Source: Firmicutes bacterium UBA4881 (GTDB taxonomy: Bacteria > Bacillota > DTU065). Taken from it: a stretch of DNA of 9,460 nucleotides. The DNA lies in assembly GCA_002399235.1 (NCBI GenBank), contig DHDH01000029.1:1-9460 (forward strand). Direction: 5' to 3'. Of this stretch, positions 1 through 6,721 are shown in pieces; positions within the stretch are counted from its first letter, which is position 1, and each line of letters starts with the position of its first letter. The notes below the pieces were generated by a model, which was not told where the DNA came from, did not search any database, and was given only the letters and a program-made list of their open reading frames with translations. A program made the position numbers and the translations under genes.

Positions 1-620
1 TCAATTGCATGACGAATTGCTCTTTCTACCTGCGAAGCAGAAGCATTATATATTTTACCTATAGCTGGGTAGAGCTGTTTAGTCATCGAATATAAGATAT
101 TGTGATTTCCTAAAACCATTGATACTGCTTCAACCAAATAGGTATTCCCTTTAAAATGAGGTGGAACACCGATCTCATTGAGAATGTTAATTGTAGTCGC
201 CAGAGTTTCAGCATGCGAAAGCGTTTTGATTTCGTTTACACTTTCAGTTTCTTTACTAAATTCAATAATCCTTTTAGCGAGTGTATCTAGATCAAATGGC
301 TTTACTAAAAAATAATGGGCTCCTAACTCAGCTGCACGTCTAGTAACATATTCTTGTCCAAAAGCTGAGAGCATTATAGTTTTAGTATTTGTGTTTAGTT
401 TACGCAGTCTATCGAGAACTGCTAAACCATCTAATCGAGGCATGACTATGTCCAGAAGTAATATATCTGGATTTTTCTCAACAGTTAATTCGAGTGCCTC
501 TTCTCCATCAAAAGCTTTTCCTACTAGTTTAATATCCTCTCGGGGAGCAAAATAGGATTCCACGAGAGAACATAAAACTTCGTTGTCATCTGCAATTATT
601 ACATTAATGGGGTCAATCAT
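1..620 (-). CDS. spo0A: Spo0A, master sporulation response regulator (3' end cut by window edge)
   Basis: Spo0A receives phosphate from the sporulation phosphorelay or from orphan kinases, then binds 0A boxes to switch on entry into sporulation. Reading the minus strand from ATG at 620 gives 206 uninterrupted codons. The receiver domain (about residues 5-122) has the acidic pair D11-D12, phosphoacceptor D57 in a LLLDIVMP context, the switch residue S85 in MLSAFGQE (Thr in Bacillus subtilis) and K107 in LVKPF. The Spo0A-specific DNA-binding domain starts near residue 135 and includes IGVPPHFKGNTYL and the recognition-helix region QVERAIRHAI, where the window ends. About 60 C-terminal residues are missing from view; there is no sign of a broken gene. 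A GAGGGGGGTG ribosome site lies 7 bases before the ATG. The gene follows spoIVB, the classical order in spore formers, and is separated from it by a terminator and a roughly 400-base gap, so it has its own promoter. Confidence 0.97.
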   Translation of the reverse strand, partial: MIDPINVIIADDNEVLCSLVESYFAPREDIKLVGKAFDGEEALELTVEKNPDILLLDIVMPRLDGLAVLDRLRKLNTNTKTIMLSAFGQEYVTRRAAELGAHYFLVKPFDLDTLAKRIIEFSKETESVNEIKTLSHAETLATTINILNEIGVPPHFKGNTYLVEAVSMVLGNHNILYSMTKQLYPAIGKIYNASASQVERAIRHAI

Positions 621-857
621 GAAAGTACACCCCCCTCAAATATAGGTTGTATATTGTTCTCTTTAACCAATATCATTCCTTCCCTTTAAATACAATTTTC
701 TTTCTGCCTTTTTATCTTTTATTTTTAATATTACAACTTAAACTTTATAATTACGCTAAGAGAGATAAGTGCTATTACCTATTATAACTCTTTATCTCCT
801 ATACATCAGTAAAAACTGCCTCCTGGTAACCTCCCTAACTAAACTGTAGTCCCTCAG

Positions 858-891
858 TATACCGTTAACTTTTGTTGCTGAAAACGGTATA
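858..891. repeat. Inverted repeat in the spo0A upstream region
   Basis: TATACCGTT (858-866) is repeated exactly inverted as AACGGTATA (883-891), with a 16-base spacer. In the spo0A transcript it would form a 9-bp stem with a large loop, just downstream of the candidate promoter at 917-925. There is no T-run after it on either strand, so it is not an intrinsic terminator. It could be an operator for a dimeric repressor or a leader hairpin; the sequence does not decide between these. Confidence 0.6.
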
Positions 892-916
892 TTTTGACAG
901 AAACTATCTAATTCAA

Positions 917-925
917 ATTATACCA
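917..925 (-). promoter_or_regulatory. Extended -10 promoter-like site upstream of spo0A
   Basis: The minus strand reads TGGTATAAT, a perfect TATAAT hexamer with the TGn extension of an extended -10 sigma-A promoter. No good -35 is present at 16-18 bases, which extended -10 promoters can tolerate. It lies about 300 bases before the spo0A start and downstream of the spoIVB terminator, so it is the best candidate for a vegetative spo0A promoter. Confidence 0.5.
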
Positions 926-984
926 TATCATGTCGTTATTCTTCTAACCAATCTCCAATATTCATTCTGTCTAGGAACAGGGTT

Positions 985-1040
985 CTAAAGAAATCAAATA
1001 GAAAAGAAACAGGCCTTCAAGAACCACTGGCCTGTTTCTT
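985..1040 (-). terminator. Intrinsic terminator of spoIVB, overlapping its stop codon
   Basis: AAGAAACAGGCC (1004-1015) and GGCCTGTTTCTT (1029-1040) form a perfect 12-bp stem with a 13-base loop. On the minus strand the 3' arm runs into the T-rich stretch TTCTATTTGATTTCTTT. The spoIVB stop codon (1017-1019) lies in the loop, so the terminator shares sequence with the end of the coding region. It separates spoIVB from spo0A. Confidence 0.8.
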
Positions 1041-2228
1041 AATATAATTGAAAGCTCCGGCTTCTAAAGCCATCCATTCTGCTAATGCACCATAACCTCT
1101 TTGGGGATCATTAACAAAAACATGGGTTACAGCTCCTATAAGCTTACCGTTTTGAATTACCGGCGAACCACTCATCCCTTGAATTATGCCCCCAGCTTTT
1201 TGTATCAAACGATTATCTGTAACCCTAATAACAAAAGAGCGATTAGTTGGCTCTCTGCGAGCAAATACTTGCTCTATGTAGGCATCAAAAGGTTCAATAA
1301 TATCGTCTTCTAAAACTGTGAGAATAGTAGCAGGACCTGTTGTTATCTCTTCATAGAATGCGAGTTCGATTAGTTCGCTTTCTAAAGGTTCATTCATCTC
1401 CCCATATATCCCCAAGGGTGTATTTCGCTTGATATAACCCCATTCTTGACCTAGACGTTCGAATAAACCTAATTTTTCACCGGGAGTCCCACGCTCTCCC
1501 TTTTTTATCCCCACAATGCGAGCTTTTTTGAGTAAGCCTTTACTATCGTTTTCTCCATCCCCAATTACATGGCCAAGTGCGGCAAATCCCCTTCCGTCTT
1601 CGGTAGTAAAAGTTAGGGTACCTACGCCCATAACTGGTTCAGCTAGAAAGATACCCAAAAATTTATCGATACCTAACTCTGTTTTGCTTCTTCGAGGTAC
1701 AATTGTAGTTTCAAAGATGCGTTTGCCTCTTCTCACCTTTAGTCTTATAAGTGGCGAATCTAGAGTTAACCTCTGTAAGATTTCAGTATTGGTCAGCTTT
1801 TCGCCATTTCCTTCAAGTAAATAGTCCCCCATCTCCAAATTGGCATCTTTGCCAGGCCACGTTTCTACTCCTTGTTCTGTAATCACTGGATAAAACCCGG
1901 CTACTTTCAAACCATCACTCTCTAATATCACACCAACAGAATGCCCACCTAGCCTTAGATAACATCGTTCTAAGAGAAAAACCTGGGTCTTTTTTAACGG
2001 CCATACACCCAGGAAGTTAAGGGTAAAATCATTTTCGCCAGGCTTTAGTGGTAGTGGGCTCTGCCCCCAATGTAAAGCTTCACTTTTTAATGCAAACAAA
2101 CGAGGAAGCTTAATCGGGTTTTCTTCACCCATGAGAATTATTTGGGTGGGAAAGATGTAGGCTGCAACTCCAATATAGACCACTAAGACAAAAAGGGTTG
2201 CAGCAATTATATATTTCTTTTTTTGCAA
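1017..2228 (-). CDS. spoIVB: SpoIVB, sporulation signalling serine protease (PDZ + S55)
   Basis: SpoIVB is made in the forespore and secreted into the space between the two membranes, where it cleaves SpoIVFA and so triggers pro-sigma-K processing. The protein (403 residues from the TTG start) has a short basic N-terminus, one membrane anchor or signal segment (about 6-26), a PDZ region (about 98-178) and an S55 peptidase domain. The likely triad is H220 (ALGHVIGD), D338 (VTDNRL) and S353 (GMSGSP); the 15-residue D-to-S distance matches the Bacillus protein (D363, S378). An upstream GTG at 2294 stays in frame, but it has no ribosome site and adds 22 residues unlike the family. TTG at 2228 has GGGGGG 7 bases upstream and puts the basic-hydrophobic segment at the very N-terminus, so I chose it. 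The gene is flanked by terminators on both sides, so it is probably monocistronic. Confidence 0.95.
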   Translation of the reverse strand: MQKKKYIIAATLFVLVVYIGVAAYIFPTQIILMGEENPIKLPRLFALKSEALHWGQSPLPLKPGENDFTLNFLGVWPLKKTQVFLLERCYLRLGGHSVGVILESDGLKVAGFYPVITEQGVETWPGKDANLEMGDYLLEGNGEKLTNTEILQRLTLDSPLIRLKVRRGKRIFETTIVPRRSKTELGIDKFLGIFLAEPVMGVGTLTFTTEDGRGFAALGHVIGDGENDSKGLLKKARIVGIKKGERGTPGEKLGLFERLGQEWGYIKRNTPLGIYGEMNEPLESELIELAFYEEITTGPATILTVLEDDIIEPFDAYIEQVFARREPTNRSFVIRVTDNRLIQKAGGIIQGMSGSPVIQNGKLIGAVTHVFVNDPQRGYGALAEWMALEAGAFNYIKKQASGS

Positions 2229-2235
2229 ACCTCGT

Positions 2236-2241
2236 CCCCCC
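2236..2241 (-). promoter_or_regulatory. Ribosome binding site that sets the spoIVB start
   Basis: AAAAGGGGGG on the minus strand ends 7 bases before TTG at 2228. No comparable site precedes the in-frame GTG at 2294. The G-run style resembles the GAGGGGGGTG of spo0A. Confidence 0.6.
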
Positions 2242-2246
2242 TTTTC

Positions 2247-2276
2247 TAGACTCTCTAGAGAAAGGTGGGGGTATAC
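2247..2276 (-). promoter_or_regulatory. Weak sigma-G-like promoter candidate for spoIVB
   Basis: The minus strand has GTATA (2272-2276), which fits the sigma-G/F -35 pattern gHATR. After 18 bases comes GAGTCTA (2247-2253), which matches 3 of the 5 fixed bases of the sigma-G -10 (CATnnTA). Transcription would start just before the TTG start and its ribosome site. SpoIVB is sigma-F/G controlled in Bacillus. The -10 match is poor, so this is tentative. The -10 lies between two closely spaced TCTAGA palindromes (2245-2250, 2254-2259). Confidence 0.3.
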
Positions 2277-2310
2277 AAGGGAAAACAATGCCACATTGCA
2301 TATTGCAGGT

Positions 2311-2340
2311 AAAAAGAAAGCCCTGGTTAAAAACCAGGGC
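2311..2340 (-). terminator. Intrinsic terminator after the zinc-ribbon gene
   Basis: On the minus strand, GCCCTGGTT and AACCAGGGC form a perfect 9-bp GC-rich stem with a 3-base loop, followed at once by TTTCTTTTT. It begins 6 bases after the zinc-ribbon stop codon. It insulates spoIVB from the upstream operon. Confidence 0.95.
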
Positions 2341-2346
2341 TAAATC

Positions 2347-2634
2347 TTATCTGTGATTTTCGTAGCACTTGGAGCAGTAAACTGGTCTGGTACCATTAGG
2401 TTTAAAAGGCACCTTGGTTTCCGCACCGCAGTCTGCACATACTGTATCAAACAACTTACGCTCACTTCTACCTGCATTGTCACCATTTCTTTGAGCCTTG
2501 AAAGCTTTACGGCAATCTGGGCAACGGGCTGGCTTGTTAGCAAAACCCTTGGTGGCATAAAACTCTTGTTCTCCTGCGGAAAATATAAACTCTTGGCCGC
2601 AATCACGACATACGATTTTTTCGTCCTGGTACAT
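2347..2634 (-). CDS. Small double zinc-ribbon protein, function unknown
   Basis: The predicted 95-residue cytosolic protein has two zinc-binding units. The N-terminal unit has C9-x2-C12 and C38-x2-C41, with the conserved-looking stretch GEQEFYATKGF between the pairs. The C-terminal unit has C66-x2-C69, 17 residues, then C87-x2-C90, the pattern used to name the CxxC-x17-CxxC zinc-ribbon family. A basic linker (about 42-60) joins them. Such proteins are common in Firmicutes and have no agreed role; nucleic-acid binding is a guess from the fold. ATG at 2634 is preferred over the adjacent TTG at 2637 because AGGAGGT sits 6 bases before the ATG and only 3 before the TTG. A promoter (2695-2724) and a terminator (2311-2340) make it a self-contained unit between recN and spoIVB. 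Confidence 0.9.
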   Translation of the reverse strand: MYQDEKIVCRDCGQEFIFSAGEQEFYATKGFANKPARCPDCRKAFKAQRNGDNAGRSERKLFDTVCADCGAETKVPFKPNGTRPVYCSKCYENHR

Positions 2635-2649
2635 CAAGTTACCTCCTGG

Positions 2650-2663
2650 CGGTTTGGAAACCG
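2650..2663 (-). other. Small hairpin next to the zinc-ribbon ribosome site
   Basis: In the leader of the zinc-ribbon mRNA, CGGTT and AACCG pair around a TCCA loop, ending a few bases before the AGGAGGT ribosome site. The stem is only 5 bp and does not cover the site, so it may do nothing or may keep the site open. Confidence 0.35.
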
Positions 2664-2694
2664 GTTAAATACTCTGCTTATTAAGCATGAATAC

Positions 2695-2724
2695 ATTATA
2701 CCCTTTCTTCTTCATGCAAAGCAA
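2695..2724 (-). promoter_or_regulatory. Sigma-A-type promoter of the zinc-ribbon gene
   Basis: On the minus strand TTGCTT (2719-2724) is followed after 18 bases by a perfect TATAAT (2695-2700). The predicted start near 2688 gives a leader of about 54 bases. The site lies between the recN stop and the zinc-ribbon ATG. No convincing terminator precedes it, so read-through from recN is also possible. Confidence 0.7.
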
Positions 2725-2761
2725 TAGTTATTTTCAAAAAAATTTATATGAGTATAATGGC

Positions 2762-4504
2762 TTACTTGTCTTGTCTTACAGTTTCTTTGTATTCCTCAGC
2801 TTTTTTTATCATCTCCATAGCATGATAAATTGAGCTTTCTGAATAATCACCTGAAAGCATGCGTGATATCTCAAAGTGTCTTTTAGCATTATCAATTGGT
2901 TGAAGCCTAGTAACTGTCCTGCCCGCCTCTTCTTTTTTCTCGATATAAAAGTGATAATCTGCCATAGCGGCAATTTGTGGTAGGTGAGTTACACAAAGAA
3001 CTTGATGATACTTAGAAATAGAGGCCAACTTTTCAGCTACAGCTTGTCCAGTTTTGCCGCCAACACCAGCATCAATCTCATCAAAAATTAAGGTAGGTAT
3101 ATTATCCGCTCCTGCTAATACCAACTTAAAAGCTAGCATTAACCGAGACATTTCACCACCACTAGCAATCTTACTTAAAGATTTTAATTCTTCGCCAGGA
3201 TTAGCAGAAAATAAGAATTCTATAGTCTCTAAGCCACCTAAATGAGGTAAATATTTGGAGTTAAAGGCAGGAATGCCTGCCATATCTTCTTTTCTAAGAA
3301 AGGAACAACCTAAAACAGCTTTATCCATATATAAGTCTTTTAATTCTGCTTCTACACCCTGTTTTAACTTACTAAAGGCTTCTTCCCTTAAATTGGCTAA
3401 CTGCTCGCCTGCGTGGCCTAGTTCTTCTGCTAGCTTTTGAATTTGGGTACATAAAGTCTCTTTAGCTTCATCATCATTTACTAATTCTGCCAATTCTTTA
3501 TTAGCTGAATTAGCAAATTCTAAAATCTCTTCGATGGTATTACCATATTTACGTTTAAGTGTTTCTATAAAGTGTAGTCTAGCTTCAACTGCTTCTAGAC
3601 GTTCAGGATTAAACTCTACTCCCTCTGAATAGACTCTTAGGTCCCTAGCTAGCTCCTCAAGACGATAAAGACAATCTTCAGCTTCAGTAGCATAACTTTT
3701 GGTATTATCATCTAAGCGAGCAAGTTTATGGAGATTCTCCACTACTTTCCGTAGTGGGTCGAGAATCTGAAAAGACTCATAGTTCTCTCCTGATAACGCC
3801 TCTGTTGAACTTTGACTAAGTTTGAATAGTGAGTCTGCGTTTCTTAATCTTTCCCGTTCTTGTAACAAGGAAGTATCTTCTCCTAATTGGAGATTAGCTT
3901 TTATGATCTCGTCTATTTGAAACTCAAGTAGTTCCTTACGTTTTTGTCTCATTTCATTTTCAGCGAGAATCTTTTCTAAACGTCTACCTAAGCTTTTCCA
4001 TTGATCATATATCTTTAGATATCTTAATTTAGCCTCAGCTAGTTTCTGATCACCAAAACTATCAAGAAGTCGCAAATGATTTTCTGGATAAAGAAGAGAT
4101 TGGTGGGCATGTTGTCCATGTAAATCAACCAATTTTTTACCTAAATCACTAAAAAAGGTTACTGTTGAGGCTCTCCCATTCACCCAGCAACGATTACGAC
4201 CTTCCTGACTAATCTCTCTGGAAAGTACCAGTAAACCATCTTCTGCCTCTAAACCTGCTTCTTCACATATTTTCAGGGCTTGAGGAAGTTTCGCTACCTC
4301 AAAAACTCCTTCTACCCTTGCTGATGTGCAGCCTGTGCGAATCATTTCTGCTTGAGCCCTGGCTCCTAAAAGCAAGCTTACAGCATCTAATAAAATAGAT
4401 TTACCAGCACCAGTTTCACCTGTAATTATGTTTAGACCCGAACCAAACTCCAGAGAAAGTCTGTCTATAAGGGCAAAATCTTCTACATTAAGTTCCAGTA
4501 GCAC
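2762..4504 (-). CDS. recN: RecN, SMC-like DNA double-strand break repair ATPase
   Basis: RecN is an SMC-related ATPase recruited early to double-strand breaks, where it gathers and tethers DNA ends for RecA-dependent repair. The 580-residue protein is full length for the family. It has Walker A GETGAGKS (29-36), a long coiled-coil middle (about 150-380, rich in Glu, Lys and Leu), the ABC signature SGGEMSR (448-454), Walker B TLIFDEID (471-478) and the H-loop CVTHLPQIAAMAD (504-516). The GTG start at 4504 gives the typical N-terminus MLLELNVEDFALID, and GGGGAG lies 6 bases upstream. It begins 15 bases after the argR stop, with its ribosome site next to that stop, so the two are probably co-transcribed. 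In Bacillus recN is also SOS-induced; I see no clear LexA box in the short gap here. Confidence 0.97.
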   Translation of the reverse strand: MLLELNVEDFALIDRLSLEFGSGLNIITGETGAGKSILLDAVSLLLGARAQAEMIRTGCTSARVEGVFEVAKLPQALKICEEAGLEAEDGLLVLSREISQEGRNRCWVNGRASTVTFFSDLGKKLVDLHGQHAHQSLLYPENHLRLLDSFGDQKLAEAKLRYLKIYDQWKSLGRRLEKILAENEMRQKRKELLEFQIDEIIKANLQLGEDTSLLQERERLRNADSLFKLSQSSTEALSGENYESFQILDPLRKVVENLHKLARLDDNTKSYATEAEDCLYRLEELARDLRVYSEGVEFNPERLEAVEARLHFIETLKRKYGNTIEEILEFANSANKELAELVNDDEAKETLCTQIQKLAEELGHAGEQLANLREEAFSKLKQGVEAELKDLYMDKAVLGCSFLRKEDMAGIPAFNSKYLPHLGGLETIEFLFSANPGEELKSLSKIASGGEMSRLMLAFKLVLAGADNIPTLIFDEIDAGVGGKTGQAVAEKLASISKYHQVLCVTHLPQIAAMADYHFYIEKKEEAGRTVTRLQPIDNAKRHFEISRMLSGDYSESSIYHAMEMIKKAEEYKETVRQDK

Positions 4505-4519
4505 AGCTTTCTCCCCTTC

Positions 4520-5011
4520 CTAACTCCGCAACCCCTCAATATCTTGAATCACGCTGTACACTGCCTCAATGGGTTTTACTACACAAAGAATACTATCATC
4601 ACCTGCTACAGTAGCTAGAATACCAGTTATTCCCATGTCATCAATAACCGCTGCTACCCCTTGCGCTGTACCGGCTAAGGTTTTTATGACTACTAAATTT
4701 AAAGATGAGTCAATATTGAGCACAGCATCTCTTAAGATACGCTTAGCTCTTTTCAATTCTTCCGGATTTTGCAAAGTATCAGGAGGTGGTGCATACCGAT
4801 AACGTCCGTCACCAATGGGAACTTTAATCAACCTTAATTCTTTAACATCTCTACTTACTGTTGCTTGGGTGACATCAATGCCCATCGCTTTTAGTCGTTC
4901 GGCCAGCTGCTCCTGGGTGTCAATGGCCTCTTTGGTAATCATCTCCAGGATTAAAGTCTGTCTTTTGGACTTCATTGGGCTGGCGGCAAGGATAAAAATA
5001 CCTCTTGCCAC
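4520..5011 (-). CDS. argR: ArgR/AhrC arginine-responsive transcription regulator
   Basis: ArgR forms an arginine-bound hexamer that represses arginine synthesis genes and activates catabolic ones at ARG boxes. The N-terminal winged-helix domain (about 13-80) has the recognition stretch QATVSRDVKELRL (49-61). The C-terminal oligomerisation and arginine-binding domain (about 95-160) has GTAQGVAAVIDDM (114-126) and the GDD motif at 137-139. The GTG start at 5011 has a near-perfect AAGGAGGTG directly upstream. This start gives 12 extra residues (MARGIFILAASP) before the usual family start MKSKRQ at 4975, which has no ribosome site. The gene is 163 residues long, against about 150 for most relatives. 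It sits 16 bases after nadK. No clear ARG box is visible upstream, so autoregulation is not supported here. Confidence 0.96.
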   Translation of the reverse strand: MARGIFILAASPMKSKRQTLILEMITKEAIDTQEQLAERLKAMGIDVTQATVSRDVKELRLIKVPIGDGRYRYAPPPDTLQNPEELKRAKRILRDAVLNIDSSLNLVVIKTLAGTAQGVAAVIDDMGITGILATVAGDDSILCVVKPIEAVYSVIQDIEGLRS

Positions 5012-5015
5012 TCTA

Positions 5016-5024
5016 CACCTCCTT
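5016..5024 (-). promoter_or_regulatory. Ribosome binding site that sets the argR start
   Basis: AAGGAGGTG on the minus strand lies 4 bases before GTG at 5011. It favours the longer ArgR over the family-typical internal ATG at 4975, which is preceded by a pyrimidine/C-rich stretch without any Shine-Dalgarno match. Confidence 0.75.
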
Positions 5025-5027
5025 CTA

Positions 5028-5894
5028 TTATTCTTTATTACTTTTAACTGGTGTATAGTCTCGACCCGATTGCAATCTATCCCTCAAAACATCATAGAAT
5101 GTTCTTTTAGTAATTCTAGCAAGTTTTAGTTTATCAGGAGAAGCACTTATAATAAGATCCTCGCCTGTGTGCAAAGATGCCCCTAACACTCCATCTACAG
5201 TTAATAGTACATCCTCGTCACTGTGCCTTACACTAATTCTTACTTTATGGTGTACACCAACTACTACAGGCCTAGCTGAGAGCATGTGGGGACATATTGG
5301 TGTTAATAATAAACAAGAGACATCGGGATCAACAATTGGTCCGCCAGCAGAAAGCGAATAAGCTGTTGATCCTGTTGGTGTGGCAACTAATAGTCCATCA
5401 GCGGGATATTGGCCAACTAAATTTTCATCGACAAAGACATCAAAATAGATTAATCTAGCTGCAGCTCCCCGGCTAAGTACAGCATCATTTAAACAAATAA
5501 AAGGCTCTTTACCGGCAACTTTAGCTTCTAAAAGGAGCCGTTCTTCTATCTTATAACTACCCTCAACAATACACTTAGCAAACTGTTCAATCTCATCGAT
5601 TTCAAGTTCTGTTAAAAAGCCTAAATGGCCCGTGTTAATACCCAAAAGAGGCACTTGGCGTACTCTTGCTTCATGAGAAGCTTTGAGCATAGCTCCATCT
5701 CCACCTATAACTAAGAGAAGATCAGCTAACTCAAAAGCATCTTTATCTGCATATTTTTGCAGAGATGCATCTAGTGCCAACTCTGGGGGAAGTAAAACTG
5801 AAGCTCCCATAGCTTTTAAGGTTGCAGCTGTTGTTTTGGCCACTGTTAACGCTAGGGGTTTTCCTGTATGTGGAAGTAAAGCTATTTTCTTCAG
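5028..5894 (-). CDS. nadK: NAD kinase (ATP/polyphosphate-dependent NADP synthesis), CTG start
   Basis: NadK phosphorylates NAD+ to NADP+ in the cytosol. From the proposed CTG the protein has 288 residues, normal for the family. It has GGDG (64-67) for phosphate donor binding, LND (135-137) at the NAD-binding site, and DGLLVATPTGSTAYSLSAGG (166-185), the family signature. The first in-frame GTG (5843) would remove the opening beta strand. Upstream codons still read KKIALLPHTGKPLA, typical of NadK N-termini, back to CTG at 5894. AAAGGAGG lies 8 bases before it, and an in-frame TAG (5913-5915) rules out a start further up. No ATG, GTG or TTG exists between that TAG and the CTG. It follows tlyA by 35 bases and precedes argR by 16, so it is an internal operon gene. 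Confidence 0.95.
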   Translation of the reverse strand: MKKIALLPHTGKPLALTVAKTTAATLKAMGASVLLPPELALDASLQKYADKDAFELADLLLVIGGDGAMLKASHEARVRQVPLLGINTGHLGFLTELEIDEIEQFAKCIVEGSYKIEERLLLEAKVAGKEPFICLNDAVLSRGAAARLIYFDVFVDENLVGQYPADGLLVATPTGSTAYSLSAGGPIVDPDVSCLLLTPICPHMLSARPVVVGVHHKVRISVRHSDEDVLLTVDGVLGASLHTGEDLIISASPDKLKLARITKRTFYDVLRDRLQSGRDYTPVKSNKE

Positions 5895-5902
5895 TATCGC
5901 CG

Positions 5903-5910
5903 CCTCCTTT
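5903..5910 (-). promoter_or_regulatory. Ribosome binding site pointing to a CTG start for nadK
   Basis: AAAGGAGG on the minus strand is followed by an 8-base spacer and CTG (5892-5894). This is ideal spacing. The next standard start codon in frame is 51 bases further downstream and has no ribosome site. Confidence 0.75.
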
Positions 5911-5929
5911 CGCTAATAACCATTCGCCT

Positions 5930-6721
5930 TCAAGACTCTATTACCTGCTTATGTGCTGTATTTACAACTAGAGAAAGTTCTTCGTTTGTAGGTCTTTCTT
6001 TTTTTTCTAAACCCCAGCAAGCTAAAAACTCAATATTCCCACTACCTCCTGTAATTGGTGAATAAGTTATCCCTTTAGTGTATAAACCTACAGTCTCTGC
6101 TTTTAATATTACTTTTTCTAAAACCTGCAGGTGAACCTTAGGATCTTTTACAATCCCTTTTTTGCCAATATTACTGGGGCCAGCTTCAAACTGCGGTTTT
6201 ATCAGAGCAATAATTTGTGCCCCGAGATTGAGAAAAAGTGGTAATCTGTCTAAGAAGCAAGTCAATGAGATGAATGAAACATCAATAGTAATAAGATCGA
6301 AACTTCCCACGCTCTCTGGAGTTAAGGTTTTAATATTAGTCTTTTCTAGTGATGTAACTCTCGGATCAGCTTTAAGGGTTGAGACCAATTGATTTTCACC
6401 TACATCAACAGCAACTACCTTCGCTGCACCTCTTTTTAAGAGACAATCAGTGAACCCACCAGTGGAAGCCCCAATATCTAAAGCCCTGAACCCCTCAACT
6501 GTGAGACTAAAAAAGTCCAGAGCTTTACTAAGTTTCTTACCGCCACGAGAAACAAATTCATTTTGTTCTTTAATAACACAAATATCTTCGGTACCTATCA
6601 CAGAAAAGCTGGCTTTCGCCAGCTTTCCATCTACTTTAACTTTACCTTGGTTTATTGCTTCTTGAGCTTTATTACGGCTCGTAAAATAACCATTTTCAAC
6701 AAGATAACGATCTAGTCTCAC
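5930..6721 (-). CDS. tlyA: TlyA family rRNA 2'-O-methyltransferase (S4 + FtsJ-like)
   Basis: TlyA-type enzymes add 2'-O-methyl groups to cytidines of 16S and 23S rRNA using S-adenosylmethionine; some members are also described as haemolysins. The N-terminal S4 RNA-binding domain (about 1-60) opens with MRLDRYLVENGYFTSRNKAQ and is followed by the conserved SRGGKKL (58-64). The methyltransferase domain has the SAM motif DIGASTGGFTD (82-92), D147 in TIDVSFIS, K175 in LIKPQFEAG and GSGNIEFL near 226-233. At 263 residues it is full length. The GTG start at 6721 overlaps the dxs stop by 4 bases (GTGA), which implies translational coupling with dxs; GGGGGTGG lies about 8 bases upstream inside dxs. 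Bacillus relatives are called yqxC. Which rRNA sites are modified cannot be told from sequence. Confidence 0.95.
   Translation of the reverse strand: MRLDRYLVENGYFTSRNKAQEAINQGKVKVDGKLAKASFSVIGTEDICVIKEQNEFVSRGGKKLSKALDFFSLTVEGFRALDIGASTGGFTDCLLKRGAAKVVAVDVGENQLVSTLKADPRVTSLEKTNIKTLTPESVGSFDLITIDVSFISLTCFLDRLPLFLNLGAQIIALIKPQFEAGPSNIGKKGIVKDPKVHLQVLEKVILKAETVGLYTKGITYSPITGGSGNIEFLACWGLEKKERPTNEELSLVVNTAHKQVIES

Larger units (their letters stand above)
621..1016. other. Gene-free region between spoIVB and spo0A
   Basis: This AT-rich gap of about 400 bases holds no convincing gene. On the minus strand it contains, in order, the tail of the spoIVB terminator, an extended -10 promoter-like site (917-925), a one-mismatch 0A-box-like site (TTTGACA, 893-899, against TTCGACA), an inverted repeat (858-891), a second TATAAT-like hexamer (781-786) and a sigma-H-like -35 element (ATAGGAGAT, 796-804) without a good GAAT -10 partner. 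If transcription starts near 910, the spo0A leader would be about 290 bases. Bacillus subtilis spo0A has a sigma-A and a sigma-H promoter with 0A boxes; equivalent control is plausible here but not shown. Confidence 0.6.

Noticed and set aside
796..818. Four-codon leader ORF (ATG TAT AGG AGA TAA) behind AGGAGG in the spo0A leader
   Set aside because: The ribosome site is 12 bases away and the frame is too short to distinguish from chance; it was not counted as a gene.
2340..2606. 88-codon minus-strand frame overlapping the zinc-ribbon gene
   Set aside because: It is another frame of the same DNA; the zinc-ribbon frame has eight ordered cysteines and a strong ribosome site, this one has neither.
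2725..2761. Terminator after recN
   Set aside because: There is a T-run but only a weak AT stem before it, so it cannot be supported as an intrinsic terminator.
5012..5045. Possible ARG box upstream of argR
   Set aside because: The AT-rich stretch AAAGAATAATAG only loosely resembles half a box and lacks the inverted partner; it lies in the nadK 3' end and ribosome-site region.
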